Shown here: positions 24,250-35,300 of the stretch, in pieces
Position numbering within the stretch: position 1 is the stretch's first letter
Layout of the letters: each line of letters starts with the position of its first letter
Source of the DNA: Gyrodactylus bullatarudis
Lineage: Eukaryota > Platyhelminthes > Monogenea > Gyrodactylidea > Gyrodactylidae
Direction of reading: 5' to 3'
NCBI GenBank assembly: GCA_012064415.1
Contig: SSNU01000129.1
Coordinates: 1-64,000 of the forward strand
DNA length: 64,000 nucleotides
Program-made: the position numbers and the translations under genes
Notes under the pieces: model-generated
What the model saw: the letters and a program-made list of their open reading frames with translations, nothing else
Databases searched by the model: none
Told to the model about the DNA's origin: nothing

Positions 24250-25310
24250 GAAAATGGGTTTCCGGGGATCATTTAGGAAAGGAAATCATATGAGGACTTG
24301 ATGTTGGAAGTTAAAATGTTCCGGAGTAGAATTGAGAAAGGTCGCTTGTTACGGTTATTGTATGCAGGGGTACTTTCCTCATCTTCTAAGTCAGATAGAA
24401 TAAAGGGAAGAAAGGTCAAGGACTGCTTTATAGCTGAGGGGTCCGTAACAGGACCTGAGGAACTTGAATTGGATTTGTTCGATCTTCTTGGTTGACTCAT
24501 TGGTAATTCCAATTATAAGGGCTGCGCCGTAGTCAAATTTTGAGATAATGAAGCTCTTATAGACCAAGAGTTTAAGCTGGGGGCAGGTGATGAATTTCGT
24601 GATAAGATACGTTGAGTATCTGAGAGTTTTAATAAGCCCATTAACGTGAGGTTTTATCGAGAGCTTGTGATCGTAGAATAGGCCAAGATCTTTGATTTTA
24701 TGCACAATAAGGTTGGCAAATTCAGGACCAATGTCAATTATTGTCGAGATTGGGTTAAGGACCATTATTTTAGTGTTGAGTTGGTTGATTTTAAGTCCGA
24801 TTTCATCAAGGGAATCATTTATTTGTGTATATGATCTAGTTCTCTACGAATTTTGTCATTGGAGTAGTTGGGTATTAGTATCTTAAGGTCATTTTCGTAT
24901 TTATAATAGTAGATGCCGGAAGAGGATGGCTTGATTGTGGAGAAAACTAGGATAAATAAGAGAGGACCAATAATCGATCCTTGTGGGACTCCCGAGGTAA
25001 TAGAGGTTGGGGATGAAATCTGTCCGTCAAAATGGACCTCTTGTGACCTTGTTGATAGGAATTTAGTAATCCAGTTGATGACAAAGGGATTGACGTGGCA
25101 ATTGAACAATGCATTTTGGATTGTTTTAAAAGGCAGTTATCGAAGGCTTTGGAGATGTCTAAGAAGATGACTAAGCAGGGGATACGTTTGTAGTTCAGGT
25201 CATCGACTTTGTTGAAGAAGGATACAGATTGGTGGTGCGTCCTTTTAAATATGGCTAAGACGAATCTCAACTGCAGCGGTACTCTACTCCAAATGTACTC
25301 CAAAACCTAA
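24250..25310 (-). pseudogene. Non-LTR family-2 RT fragment with mutated catalytic box
   Basis: 25303-25130: KVDDLNYKRIPCLVIFLDIS-KAFD; 24819-25109: FLSTRSQEVHFDGQ, SGVPQGSIIGP and YYKYENDLKILI where the catalytic FKYADD box reads KYEND, losing one Asp; 24391-24765: IKDLGLFYDHKLSIKPHV and KKIEQIQFKFLRSCYGPLSY. Same orientation as the two fragments before it, forming a run of three family-2 copies. Confidence 0.8.
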
Positions 25311-25491
25311 TGACAAATACAATTCGAGATCTTACTACGGATACTCGATTCTCCTCATCGTCCTTCACAAGAAGATTTCAGATATTTGATAAAGAAGATA
25401 TTCAGGTATTTGTATTTATTTATTCACATATGTACCAGAAAATCATAACTATTTTATTAATTTCTTCAAATAAAAATTGGTTTATATTAGT

Positions 25492-25534
25492 GACTAATAA
25501 TTAGAGTCTATTCATTAATTACTAATTATTAGTC
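25492..25534. repeat. Short perfect hairpin
   Basis: Arms GACTAATAATTAG (25492-25504) and CTAATTATTAGTC (25522-25534) are perfectly complementary, with a 17-base loop. It sits in the AT-rich gap before the host-gene island. Confidence 0.6.
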
Positions 25535-25683
25535 TAACATTAAATTTAAAAAGTTTGAATTTTAATTTCTTAAAAGAATGTAAAAACTTATTATTATTTT
25601 GAATCGAGTTTTACAATGTAAAATATTCAAATAATATTTTGATTTAAATTAAAATTTTAAAAATCTAAAAACTTTTATTAAAA

Positions 25684-26364
25684 ATGAAGATTCATGAAAA
25701 AACCTTATCCTGCAAACCTCTCAATCATTCCGGAATATGCGATCTATTCCTTAGAATAATCAAGAACCTAATGATTTTAACAGATCATTTGTCAGATGTT
25801 AATTTTCTCTTGAAAAAGTTGGAAGAAATTCCCTCAGAATTAATTAATAGTGGAGATAAAAATGTATTGAATATGATTGATAAAGTAAAGAACCTTGAAG
25901 ATCTTGAAACTGATCTGGATAAAACAAAGGAGATTAAGCAGTTTCTAATATTAATAGGAGGGACAATAAATAACCCAAAACTTGGAATTATTCTTGATGC
26001 CAGTCATCTTTTAGATGAAGATGGATGTAGAGAGTTCCGTCAAAATCAAGAAATTAAATCAATTCTTTCCCAGTTTATTTTTGATGAAAATTTTCTCGAA
26101 TTATGTGATAGCTCTTCAACTAAGCCCATACACTTGATAATACGAGCTTCAAAAGATAGTAATTTTGAACTATGTAATCCTCGTCCCGAATTTAATATTC
26201 CTAAACACTGTCCTATCTATGCAATATGTCCCTCTGTATTTCGAGATGATACTATTGATCTTAATACTTTTGTTAAACCCAAGTATAACTTCTCCTACCT
26301 CTTCGAGGAATCACTTGATGATTCTGATCTAATTTGGTTTTATTTCAATAAAATTATAAAATAA
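25684..26364 (+). CDS. Unrecognised 226-aa protein
   Basis: A long open frame starting with a well-placed ATG (AAAATGAAG) and ending in TAA, in a region free of TE motifs. It has a helical, Leu/Lys/Asp-rich N-terminal half (residues 20-85) and a C-terminal half with beta-like segments (FLILIGGTINNPKLGIILDA, PIHLIIRASKD, CPIYAICPSVFRDD). No signal peptide or membrane helix. I cannot name the family. It lies 450 bp upstream of the ADPGK-like gene on the same strand. Since micro-introns occur nearby, this may be one large exon of a longer gene. It is judged host rather than TE because of its position and even composition. Confidence 0.55.
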   Translation: MKIHEKTLSCKPLNHSGICDLFLRIIKNLMILTDHLSDVNFLLKKLEEIPSELINSGDKNVLNMIDKVKNLEDLETDLDKTKEIKQFLILIGGTINNPKLGIILDASHLLDEDGCREFRQNQEIKSILSQFIFDENFLELCDSSSTKPIHLIIRASKDSNFELCNPRPEFNIPKHCPIYAICPSVFRDDTIDLNTFVKPKYNFSYLFEESLDDSDLIWFYFNKIIK

Positions 26365-26813
26365 TTAAATACATCATCATTATCATTACCGTTTGATATA
26401 ATTTCTATTTTATTAATTAAGCTTTATTTGAACGAAGTAGATTTCGGAATTTACTTCTTTGAAATTGGGACTCCCAAAAGAATCTTTGTCCTTAGGCCCT
26501 AGAACACTGCCACCCTTGGGATGTCTCCTACAATTGTCGTCATTGCTTCTTGGAATATGCTGGCCGCCGATAAATGCAGTGCACCCTACAAAAATTATTT
26601 TTGAAAAATATTCGGAAATTTCAAATTTGAATTCCAATAATTGAAAATTTCAAAAATTGATTCTGAATTCGATATAATAAAAATACTACTTTTTCGTTTG
26701 TTCGATAGATGTATTATTATTTACTTTTGTCCCTTTAAAAAATTTCAATTTTACTTTACTCAAGATTTCATGATTCATGACTCATAAGTCATGAAGTCAA
26801 AAGTTTTTGTTCA

Positions 26814-28303
26814 ATGGCTGTTTTCAGTGCTTATTTCATACTTTGTTTGTACATGGATCCTTTTTTATTCACTCGCATTTATTCTTTGAGTGATCAGCAA
26901 AAACTATTATCCTCCTTCAGGCAATTCAAGAAACCTAAATCTTTCAATTCTACAATAATGTAGTTATTGGTTCTAATCTAAACTCCTGTTTTTATGTCGC
27001 AGATTCATTATTTTCTAATCTTGCCAATTCAACGACATTGAAAAAAAAATTAACACAAATCTCAATTTCAGATACAGAATATCCAAGTATCAAAAGATTT
27101 CATTCATTCGTCGTCGATCCTCAAGAATATAAAATAATTCTTTCTTTCTTGAACAAGCAGAAGTATACGCAAAATCTCTGTGGAAGTATTCTCAAAACTC
27201 AAAGTATTTTTAAATCAAATGGTTTTCATACAATTATTTTCAGTGCACTAAGTTCTAAAGAAATTCAGCTTTTACCAAATACTATTTCTAAATTTATTCT
27301 AAATAGTGACGTCGTCCTTAATTCAGATATAAGAATTGTTACTTCTGTCAAAAATAATCCTGATGAGCCAACAGTAATGATTGTTACTACGGAAAAAAAT
27401 ATTGAATACAAAATTTCATACCAAAATATGCAAGCTCAACCAAAACTATTATTTCTCGCAAATTTTCCAAGATTCAATCAGGGAGCAAACACACTCTCAA
27501 AATTCATCAGACAGAATATCGCCAAAAATACGTTGATTCATTTTCAAGTATCAAATTATTTTCTTCCTTTAAATTTTTTTGAAAAGTTGAGTAAAAATAT
27601 TTTACCTTATATAGATTCAATAGGATTAAATTCACTGACTCTTATGAAGCTCAACAAATTTCTAAGAACTGGTTCTATTGAGACTTTGAATTTCGATTTG
27701 TAATATCACCTTGACCGAGGCTCTCGATAATCTAAGGGAATTATGGTCCATACTGAATGATAAATCATTACCTGCTGTTGACTCAGATAAGCGTTACATG
27801 TCGAGAATTCACGTACAAATAGAAAATTTCAATATCCTCATGATCCTCAAAAAAAACAAATGGAAAAAATACGCGCAGGCAATGAGAGAAGGAAAAACAA
27901 GAATTTTACATAAAACTGATTCTGTAATAGGGCTAATATGCGTAGCTCCTTGGTTATGTCATCACTGATGAGCTTTGATAAAAATTGTTCCAAAACGTTT
28001 CAACCCTCAAAGTTTAAACTAACCGATAACCCACAGAATTGGTTGAATGCTGATAGAAAATCGACTTACGAGATGAACTCATCGAATCCAGTCAAGTGTT
28101 GGATTGAAAAGGAACCTGAAATTCCATACATGGATGATTTTAGTGACAAATATCAAAACAAACGTCAAAGACATGAAATTAAAGAACCTTCCCCAATCAT
28201 TAAGTTTTGTGTTAGTCCTCTCAAATCTTGTTACAAAATGTATGCAGAAGAGGAAATAAATATCTCAGCAGAAACGTTATCATTTCAACTTGATGATGAA
28301 TAA
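26814..28303 (+). CDS. ADPGK: ADP-dependent glucokinase-like protein, probably a pseudoenzyme
   Basis: Proposed exons 26814-26889, 26964-27699, 27737-27952 and 27973-28303 give about 452 aa (human ADPGK 497). The 74-bp first intron and the 20-bp third are tentative; the 37-bp second (27700-27736, gtaata...ctaag) is supported by restored homology. Family landmarks in order: a short hydrophobic N-terminus; VIGSNLNSC in place of VGVNACVD; LCGSI in place of GGNA; PKLLFLANFPRFNQG for the DLVVLSGLHMMEG strand; IDSIGLNSLTLM for VTSLGLNEQEL; MSRIHVQ for LTRIHFH; WKKYAQAMREG; NPVKCWI; and PLKS...ISAETLSF for PIRT..GLGDAISAEGLF. The catalytic GxGD is gone (EEIN at that place), so phosphoryl transfer is unlikely. 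It could also be a decaying gene. Confidence 0.65.
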
Positions 28304-28495
28304 AATTTAACATTTTTATTGCTCATTCTTAATAAATCTAATTTAGATACATAATTATTGAATATACTGTAGGGAATTTAGTAATTTAGAAACATTTATT
28401 TTCAATCAATACATTAAAAATTGGTAACCAATATATACTTTAAAGTGATTATAAAAATCAAGGAAGATATCATTCAATTATAAAAGATAAATGGA

Positions 28496-29161
28496 TTAAG
28501 CCAAATCAATTTGATCCGTCTCCAGTAATTCAACAACCTGACTGAATGGTATGAGAAAATGTTGACCAGAAAAAGCAAGAGTCGGTACAAGAACGGGACT
28601 TTCTTCATCATTCTCCAGTAAATTAATTGTGATCTTTTTCAAGGCTTTACAATAAACATACTTTTTGCAATCTGGCCTGGTAATCATCTCAGATTCATCA
28701 AATCTAGGAAATGTGCCGGGTAAATGTTGAAGAATATTATCTGTTAAATAATCAAATAAATTTGAATGTAGAGATTGGGCAAATATAAATTCTTCTTCAG
28801 TAAGACATTCTTCTGCCTCCCCGATATAATATAATGGATGCTCTTCGATTTTTTTCAGTCTGATTCTATGATAATCAATCACTATATATTGAACTCTAGC
28901 AGTTTGCAATCTTTTAGCAAACGAAAGTATATCTAGATGACCTGTTCGCGTATATGCAGTTGGAGTATCACGTTTCACAATTTCCAAGCGCTCTTGCACG
29001 AGAGTAAAAAATTCTGATCTGGGCTTAAGAAGAACAGGAGATAATAGTTCATTTTTCCATATTCTGATTAGGTTATCCATCAGAGCTTGAGGAGTGATAA
29101 AAGTTTCTTCTTGGGATTCATGAGAAGAGTCAAGAACTTCGTCAAAATCTAACCTATCCAT
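28496..29161 (-). CDS. GINS4: GINS complex subunit SLD5
   Basis: 221 codons, single exon, matching the family size (about 220). GINS binds Cdc45 and MCM2-7 to form the replicative CMG helicase in the nucleus. Visible features: N-terminal acidic tail; A-domain helices ITPQALMDNLIRIWKNELLS and LLKPRSEFFTLVQERLE; the characteristic RVQYIVIDYHRIRLKKIEEH; LTEEEFIFAQSLHSNL followed by the LPGTFPRFDE linker; and a C-terminal B-domain ending HFLIPFSQVVELLETDQIDL. The start ATG is the first in frame. It is convergent with the ADPGK-like gene (193 bp apart) and divergent from the receptor gene (233 bp between the starts), so the latter two may share a promoter. Confidence 0.93.
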   Translation of the reverse strand: MDRLDFDEVLDSSHESQEETFITPQALMDNLIRIWKNELLSPVLLKPRSEFFTLVQERLEIVKRDTPTAYTRTGHLDILSFAKRLQTARVQYIVIDYHRIRLKKIEEHPLYYIGEAEECLTEEEFIFAQSLHSNLFDYLTDNILQHLPGTFPRFDESEMITRPDCKKYVYCKALKKITINLLENDEESPVLVPTLAFSGQHFLIPFSQVVELLETDQIDLA

Positions 29162-29394
29162 AACTTAAAGAGAATATCAAGTCGATGATCCGTATAATTT
29201 TATTGTAAATTATTATGAAATATTAGATCTAATATTGAGCAAAATAAAATTTTTAATTTAAATTTTAAAAATAAATTCAAATAAATAATACAATACAAAC
29301 AAAATTTTGGTATTTACTTTATTCAAAAGTGTTTAAGTCAATAAACATTTTCAAATAATTTTTAATATAATGTCCATTATTATACTTATACTCA
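29162..29394. promoter_or_regulatory. Divergent intergenic region between GINS4 and the TGF-beta receptor
   Basis: 233 bp of AT-rich sequence between two head-to-head ATGs. No clear TATA or initiator can be singled out in such composition. Position alone suggests a shared or bidirectional promoter. An ATG at 29370 opens a short hydrophobic frame (MSIIILIL, stop after 11 codons) that is out of frame with the receptor. Confidence 0.4.
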
Positions 29395-32300
29395 ATGGCG
29401 AATAAAGAAACTGATTATATTCACAATTTGGAATGTATTGCAACTAACTGTCATCCTAATAATTGTTATGACTGTAATTTTACAGAGGAAGAATCACATA
29501 AATTCATTACTCTTCGTCCAGATTGGAGCAAAAAGTTACCAGGAAAATGTTGTAAAGGCCTAATGTGTACATATGATGTGGAAACATTTCACTTTGGATG
29601 TGCAAGTAATTCGGGACCAGATTGTATTCATTCCGAATGTTGTGATGCTCCAAGATGTAATATGGAATTGGCTCGTCCTCTAACCAAATCTAACATCATT
29701 ATATTTTCAATTCTTCTTGTTATACTCTTAATTGCTGCAGTTTTCCTTATTATTGCCATATTTTTGAAACAATTCAAAAAATGTAAGTTTATTTTAGTTT
29801 AATCGAAAATATTCTACATTTAAAATATCCTAAGCTAATTACTCGGGAAGTGCAACATTATTCTCAGAACCTGATTAATGATTAAATATTTATTGTAGAT
29901 CAAAAATCTCGTTATGGTGGTCATTTTACTAGATATCTTCTAGAAAACTTGAAGAATAAAAAATCTAATGAAAGTATTAGTTCACTCAATTCTATTGGCA
30001 AAGATGTGATGCTGAATAAATTCGATCCTGAAAATGTCAAAGTTATCAATCCATCAGGACCGTATGTTTCTGTGCCAGGAAAAGCATTGAATAAATTCAA
30101 ATCTAAATCCTCTCCGAGTAGCAGTTTCACTAATTACTCAAGAATGACAAGTTCTACCATATTAGGCCCATCAATATCAGCTAATAATTCTTTGAAAAAA
30201 GATTTGACTGACTTTCCTGGCTCAACTCAAAAAACTTATTTACTGCACGATATGACTTGTAGTGGCTCAGGCAGTGGAAATCCACTTTTAATTGAAAGAA
30301 CTGCTGCTAGACAAGTGAGTTTTTATCTTTTAACTTTGAAGCGGATTTTCTACCAGATAACCTCACGTGTAAAAAGTTCGAATGATACGGAATCTCTCAA
30401 ACTATTGATATTGTCTAAGTCCAGTTTTCATGTTGTTTTAATAACCCTCGCATGGAATTTGGGGTCAAAAAGACCCCAAGGTGATTTCAATCCTCTATAA
30501 ATATTTTCTCTTTTGTATGCAATTGTTTTGCAATCCTAGAACAATAATTTTTCAATCAAAAATGATGGCCTTCTTCAGTCGTCAGTCTATTATTACATGA
30601 AATAACTAAATCAGAAAAAATAATAACAGAGTCAGAATTTGGGGTCTTTTTGGTCCGATCCTTTTTTATCTTATTTTTGATTCTATGTATGGACTTTTTA
30701 TCTTGTTACTAAATTTCTGATAAAGATTAAGGCGAGGACACTTTAATATTTTCAAATTAACTTTAATAAAAATGTGGATCAATATTTTTTCTGATAAAAC
30801 CTCTATGCTCAAGACCTAACTAGCACCAGATTCACTGCAAATCCAGGACTAACTAAATTTTCCCGATCGTGTATTGATCCTGAAGATTTTTTCATCAATT
30901 TATTCATTGATGCCAATGTTGAATCAGCATATAGCAAATTATTCAAACAAATATATTCAACTAAAAGGTTCCAATCATTCAGAGATCCAAACAGAAGAAA
31001 AACTAAAAAAATTGGATCAGAAAAAACTTTTTCTGTGTTTATAAGCAAAAGAACATTAATCTTCAAGAATTATGAGAAGGCCTTGGTGAATGTGTACCAA
31101 AGTGTATGAATTTATAGTGACTTCTTCTGATCAACTGGAACTGGATCCGATAGGAATTACTTTCGAAGATTTCATTGGAAATTCCTAAAAAGCATACTGC
31201 CCGACTGAACAGATATTATAGTTATAACTATCGATGAACAAATTAGCTTTCCAGGTAGATGTCCAATTAGATTTTACATGTCAACTAATGAAAGAAGAAG
31301 AAATAACCTTGAAAATTCAACAGATATCAGTTTAGAAACAAGTACAATATATATGTATATGCAAGACTAAAATAGAGAGCTGGATTTGGGCTTTGAACTT
31401 TTCTATCGCTTGCTCTGGAACAAAGTTGTTGTGGAAAATGCAACATTTATATATGCGAAGGACATTTTTATGTATTTCTAAATTTCTATAAAATTATCTA
31501 AATTTTGTTGTAAAAAATCTTTTTCTTCGCTAAAACTAGTGTTGAGAGTAAGTGGGGGTCAAAATTTTGTCTACGTGATTTTTTTTTCAAATTCCATGCG
31601 AGGGTTAAAAACAAATCTAAAATATTCATTCACAAGATTCAAGATCATAAATTTATCTAGACTGCTCTGTTTGCGAAAAAAGACTTTTACCATATCGATT
31701 ATTAGAGAGATTCGAGCTATTTACGACACATGAGGTTATCTGGTAGAAAATCCGCCTTAAAGTTAAAGATTTTTGGAATTTTTTTCAAAATTCGAAATTT
31801 TAAACTCAAATGCTGTAGAAAAGAGAGTCATGTCGAAAATTCTTCCTTTCTCAAATATCTCGTAAACGAGTCGATAATTTTTTATAATTTTGAGATCAAA
31901 TTGATATTCTCTATAATTTCTACTTCATATGAGAAAAAAATATTTCGGATGAGGGTTAACATATATTTCCTTTCATATACTTCCAAATTTATTAATTCTG
32001 AAATATTTTTGAGTTGAGGAAATTTAGTAATAATTCTGAAATAGAAAATGAATAATTACAATCTAAAATTTTACATTGTTTTTAGAAAATAAACCTAGTA
32101 GCTAGGTGTGGTCGCAGGTTATTACTATATCCATATGAATCTAGCATTATAGAGATTGTTTTCTCTCACCTAGATGTTAGAATTCGAATAATCAAGTGTC
32201 AATTAGTTCTAACATATGGGTGTGAGAAGAAAATCTCCATCAAGTTAGAGTTCATATCGATAAAGTAATAACTAGAGCCTCAAAAAGTATTAAAATGCTT

Positions 32301-35300
32301 ATTTTAACCAGTGATTCCCTCTGTTCTGAAAACCATTTAAAACAATAACATTTTCTATTATGGCATCAGGGTTCAAAGTCATAAAAAATGTATTATTTTG
32401 AAGATGAGGCATTAAAATAATACATTACTTCATTATAGCATGGTATTTGATTCATATCATTGATCTCAATCCTCATTTTTTGCAGTAGAGAGATGATTTT
32501 AATTATTTGTTAAGCTCAAAATTAACCACGAAAAAAATAATTTTTAAATTACCGCCATGTTTTAGTTTAGTTTCAACATTTTTCATATTTTTATTTGGTT
32601 ACTTAAAAGTAGTTTATCGCGAATTTACCAAAAAATATCTTGCATAAAGTATTAAAATACTATTTTAAAATTTTTTTAGATCATAAATATCTTTTAAAGG
32701 TATTATTTTTTGAGGCTCTATTTATTACTAATAACCTTTGACCACATTTAGCTGGTAGATTGATTGTCTAAAAAAATTGTAAAATTCTAGATTATAATCA
32801 TTACAAACAACCAATATGTAGGTGTTGTCAAAACTATCTTAGTGCTGAGGGATACGATATGAATGGGGGTTCTGGCCTTATGGGTAGAAGTGAAAAATTC
32901 GGTTATAATATTTAATGCTTTCAGGATCGAAGTTCCCATATTTTATAGCATTCTACACTAGAGAAGTCTCTTTCTGCTTTTGATGTTATTAGCTGTGCAG
33001 ATAATAACTATACTTATAGTTATAAGAAATTTTAATCGAATCTCAATTCTAAAAGATTAATTAGCTAATTCATTGAGATAAAAATTTTGTATATGTATTC
33101 AGAAAATTTATTAATGGCTATTATCACTGATTTAAATTCAAACTCACTCAATAGGTTCAACTTCAAGAGATAGTCGGAGAAGGTAAATTTGGAGAAGTAT
33201 GGCTTGGCATCTGGCAATGTGATAAGGTTGCTGCAAAAATTTTTTCGAGTCGAGATGAACGCTCCTGGGCGAGGTGAGTTTATGAAGATTTTTCATTTTA
33301 TTGAAATCTATCCTTTATTAATTTTACTTTTTGAATCTTTCATAACTTCAACTTTCTGCATCTTCAATTTGATTATTTAATCCCTTCTTGGCAAATGGTT
33401 CAAAAATATATAAATCTGAAAATTTCTGTTATACTAAAAATTACGCCCCAACATAGTTTTTTATGCTGGAGTAGGTATTGCCGAGCTTCTTCGAAAACAT
33501 TTGAATTTGTTGGTGAGTCGGAACTCATTTTGAGGATTTGAAGATAAGACGAGTAATTAGTGATAAAGCTTTTATTTCACCGGATCTCATCAGACTCTTA
33601 CACCGGCTTGATTTATATATTAAATTAATTAACAAAAGTGTATCCTCTTATTGGTTGGTTTGAGAATGCAATTGGGGAGGGAGTGGGGTTTCTCTTGTTG
33701 TTGTGAGCAATTACGTGTTCGGTCTTCTTTTTATGTAGGAATCAATTGGTAACTGTCCACTTTCTCTTCTCCTCTTTCTGCTTGTTTTGCAGATTGCATT
33801 GGATAGTTTTTTATGAATCTTCCCGAAAAAGTTTATCTTAAAGCTATTTCGTTAAATGACCGAAATTTTTCTTATTTATTTAAAATTCTTGAAAAAACAG
33901 TTCTAATGAAATTATAAAATTAATTTCGTTTAATAAAAAATTATAGTTTTTTCAAATTTTTTATTTTTGTTCTTGCACAGTAGAAATTGATGTTAACGCA
34001 TTAAAATCTATTTTATCATGTCTTGAACTTTTTATTTAATTAGTGAGAGCATTAATAATAACGGGTGTTTTTCTATTCCATTTGCATCCTGCATTCGGAT
34101 AAGGAGTGGGCCTATTTGACAATATTCATGTCTAGCAGTAGCATAAAGTAATCTGATTATAAATCCGAGTTCTTGGTTGAATATCTCCTTTGCTTCCCTT
34201 GACCTTATTTTCGTGCTTATGGAATAAATTTTATATATTGAATAGTACAGACGAGAAACTCAATGGCTCAACTCAATTGATTCAAACTTATTCAAATAAA
34301 AAAGATCTCATAAAGATATTTTCAGAATTTGCTCAAAAATTATTTTTATTTAAACACTTTAAATTTTCAATGCACGATTATTTCTTTCCCGAAAATCTAC
34401 GAAATTCATTATGCTCAAGTACGAAAACTATGTTCTGTTGTTTCTTTCGAGACCAATCTGAACTCCATCAGAGCTCATCTTTAGGTATAAAATTAGACAT
34501 TTTCAGAAGTTTTTTTCCAATAGAAGTTATCATAAGTTCCTTCTTTACCTTTTAAAAATGGCTAAAAGAAAATTTTTAAAAATTCCATTTATACTGTTTT
34601 TTATGTATGTTATAGTGAAAATGAGGAATCATTAAATAATTGGATAGAAATCACTGGTCAAAGTGGGAAATGAGGGAAAACTAAGTGAAAATGCGAAGTG
34701 AATTTAATAATCGGTCTAAAGGGAAAGCGGTCTTAAATAAATTAGTTTTCAAGAATATTACTGAGTGTATCAAGAGTTGTATTTTGTTATCTTCAAATAT
34801 TAAAAAGTTCTTCCTTGAATTAGCTTTGAACTAGCTTTAAAATAAACTAGAAATATTTCGCTCTAGGTGCTTAGGTAATATATCCCACTATTCATTAGCT
34901 TTAGAAAGTTTACCGTAGTGAATAATATGGAATCGATATGACTTTAAATTTCAACAAACCAAATTACCAACCGAAGAGATAAATACAGAGATATATATAG
35001 AAAATGAAATGTCCTCCTCCTACGAGGAATACAGAGTGTAAGACATGTATAAGAGTCTTGTTTTAAATCAGTAAATCACTATTTCTTGAAGCTAAAATAA
35101 GGTTTCAAACTGTGGAGAAGTAAATTCATAATTGCAATATTGTTTTGAGATTATGTTTATTTACAATAATAATTTAAAGAAGGATTCCTTAAAATAAATT
35201 TTGTTCATTTAAATTAATTTTTATCAAAGAAGGAAAAAAATTAACCCGGATGTGAAAATTCAGAAAACTATTGTACTTAGTATAAAGCTATGAAAGAAAT

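Noticed and set aside
30809..31066. 85-codon minus-strand frame in receptor intron 2
   Set aside because: Antisense of the decayed piggyBac core read on the plus strand.
34190..34555. 121-codon frame in receptor intron 3
   Set aside because: Low-complexity Phe/Ser/Lys composition with no family signature; the receptor reads across it without needing an exon here.
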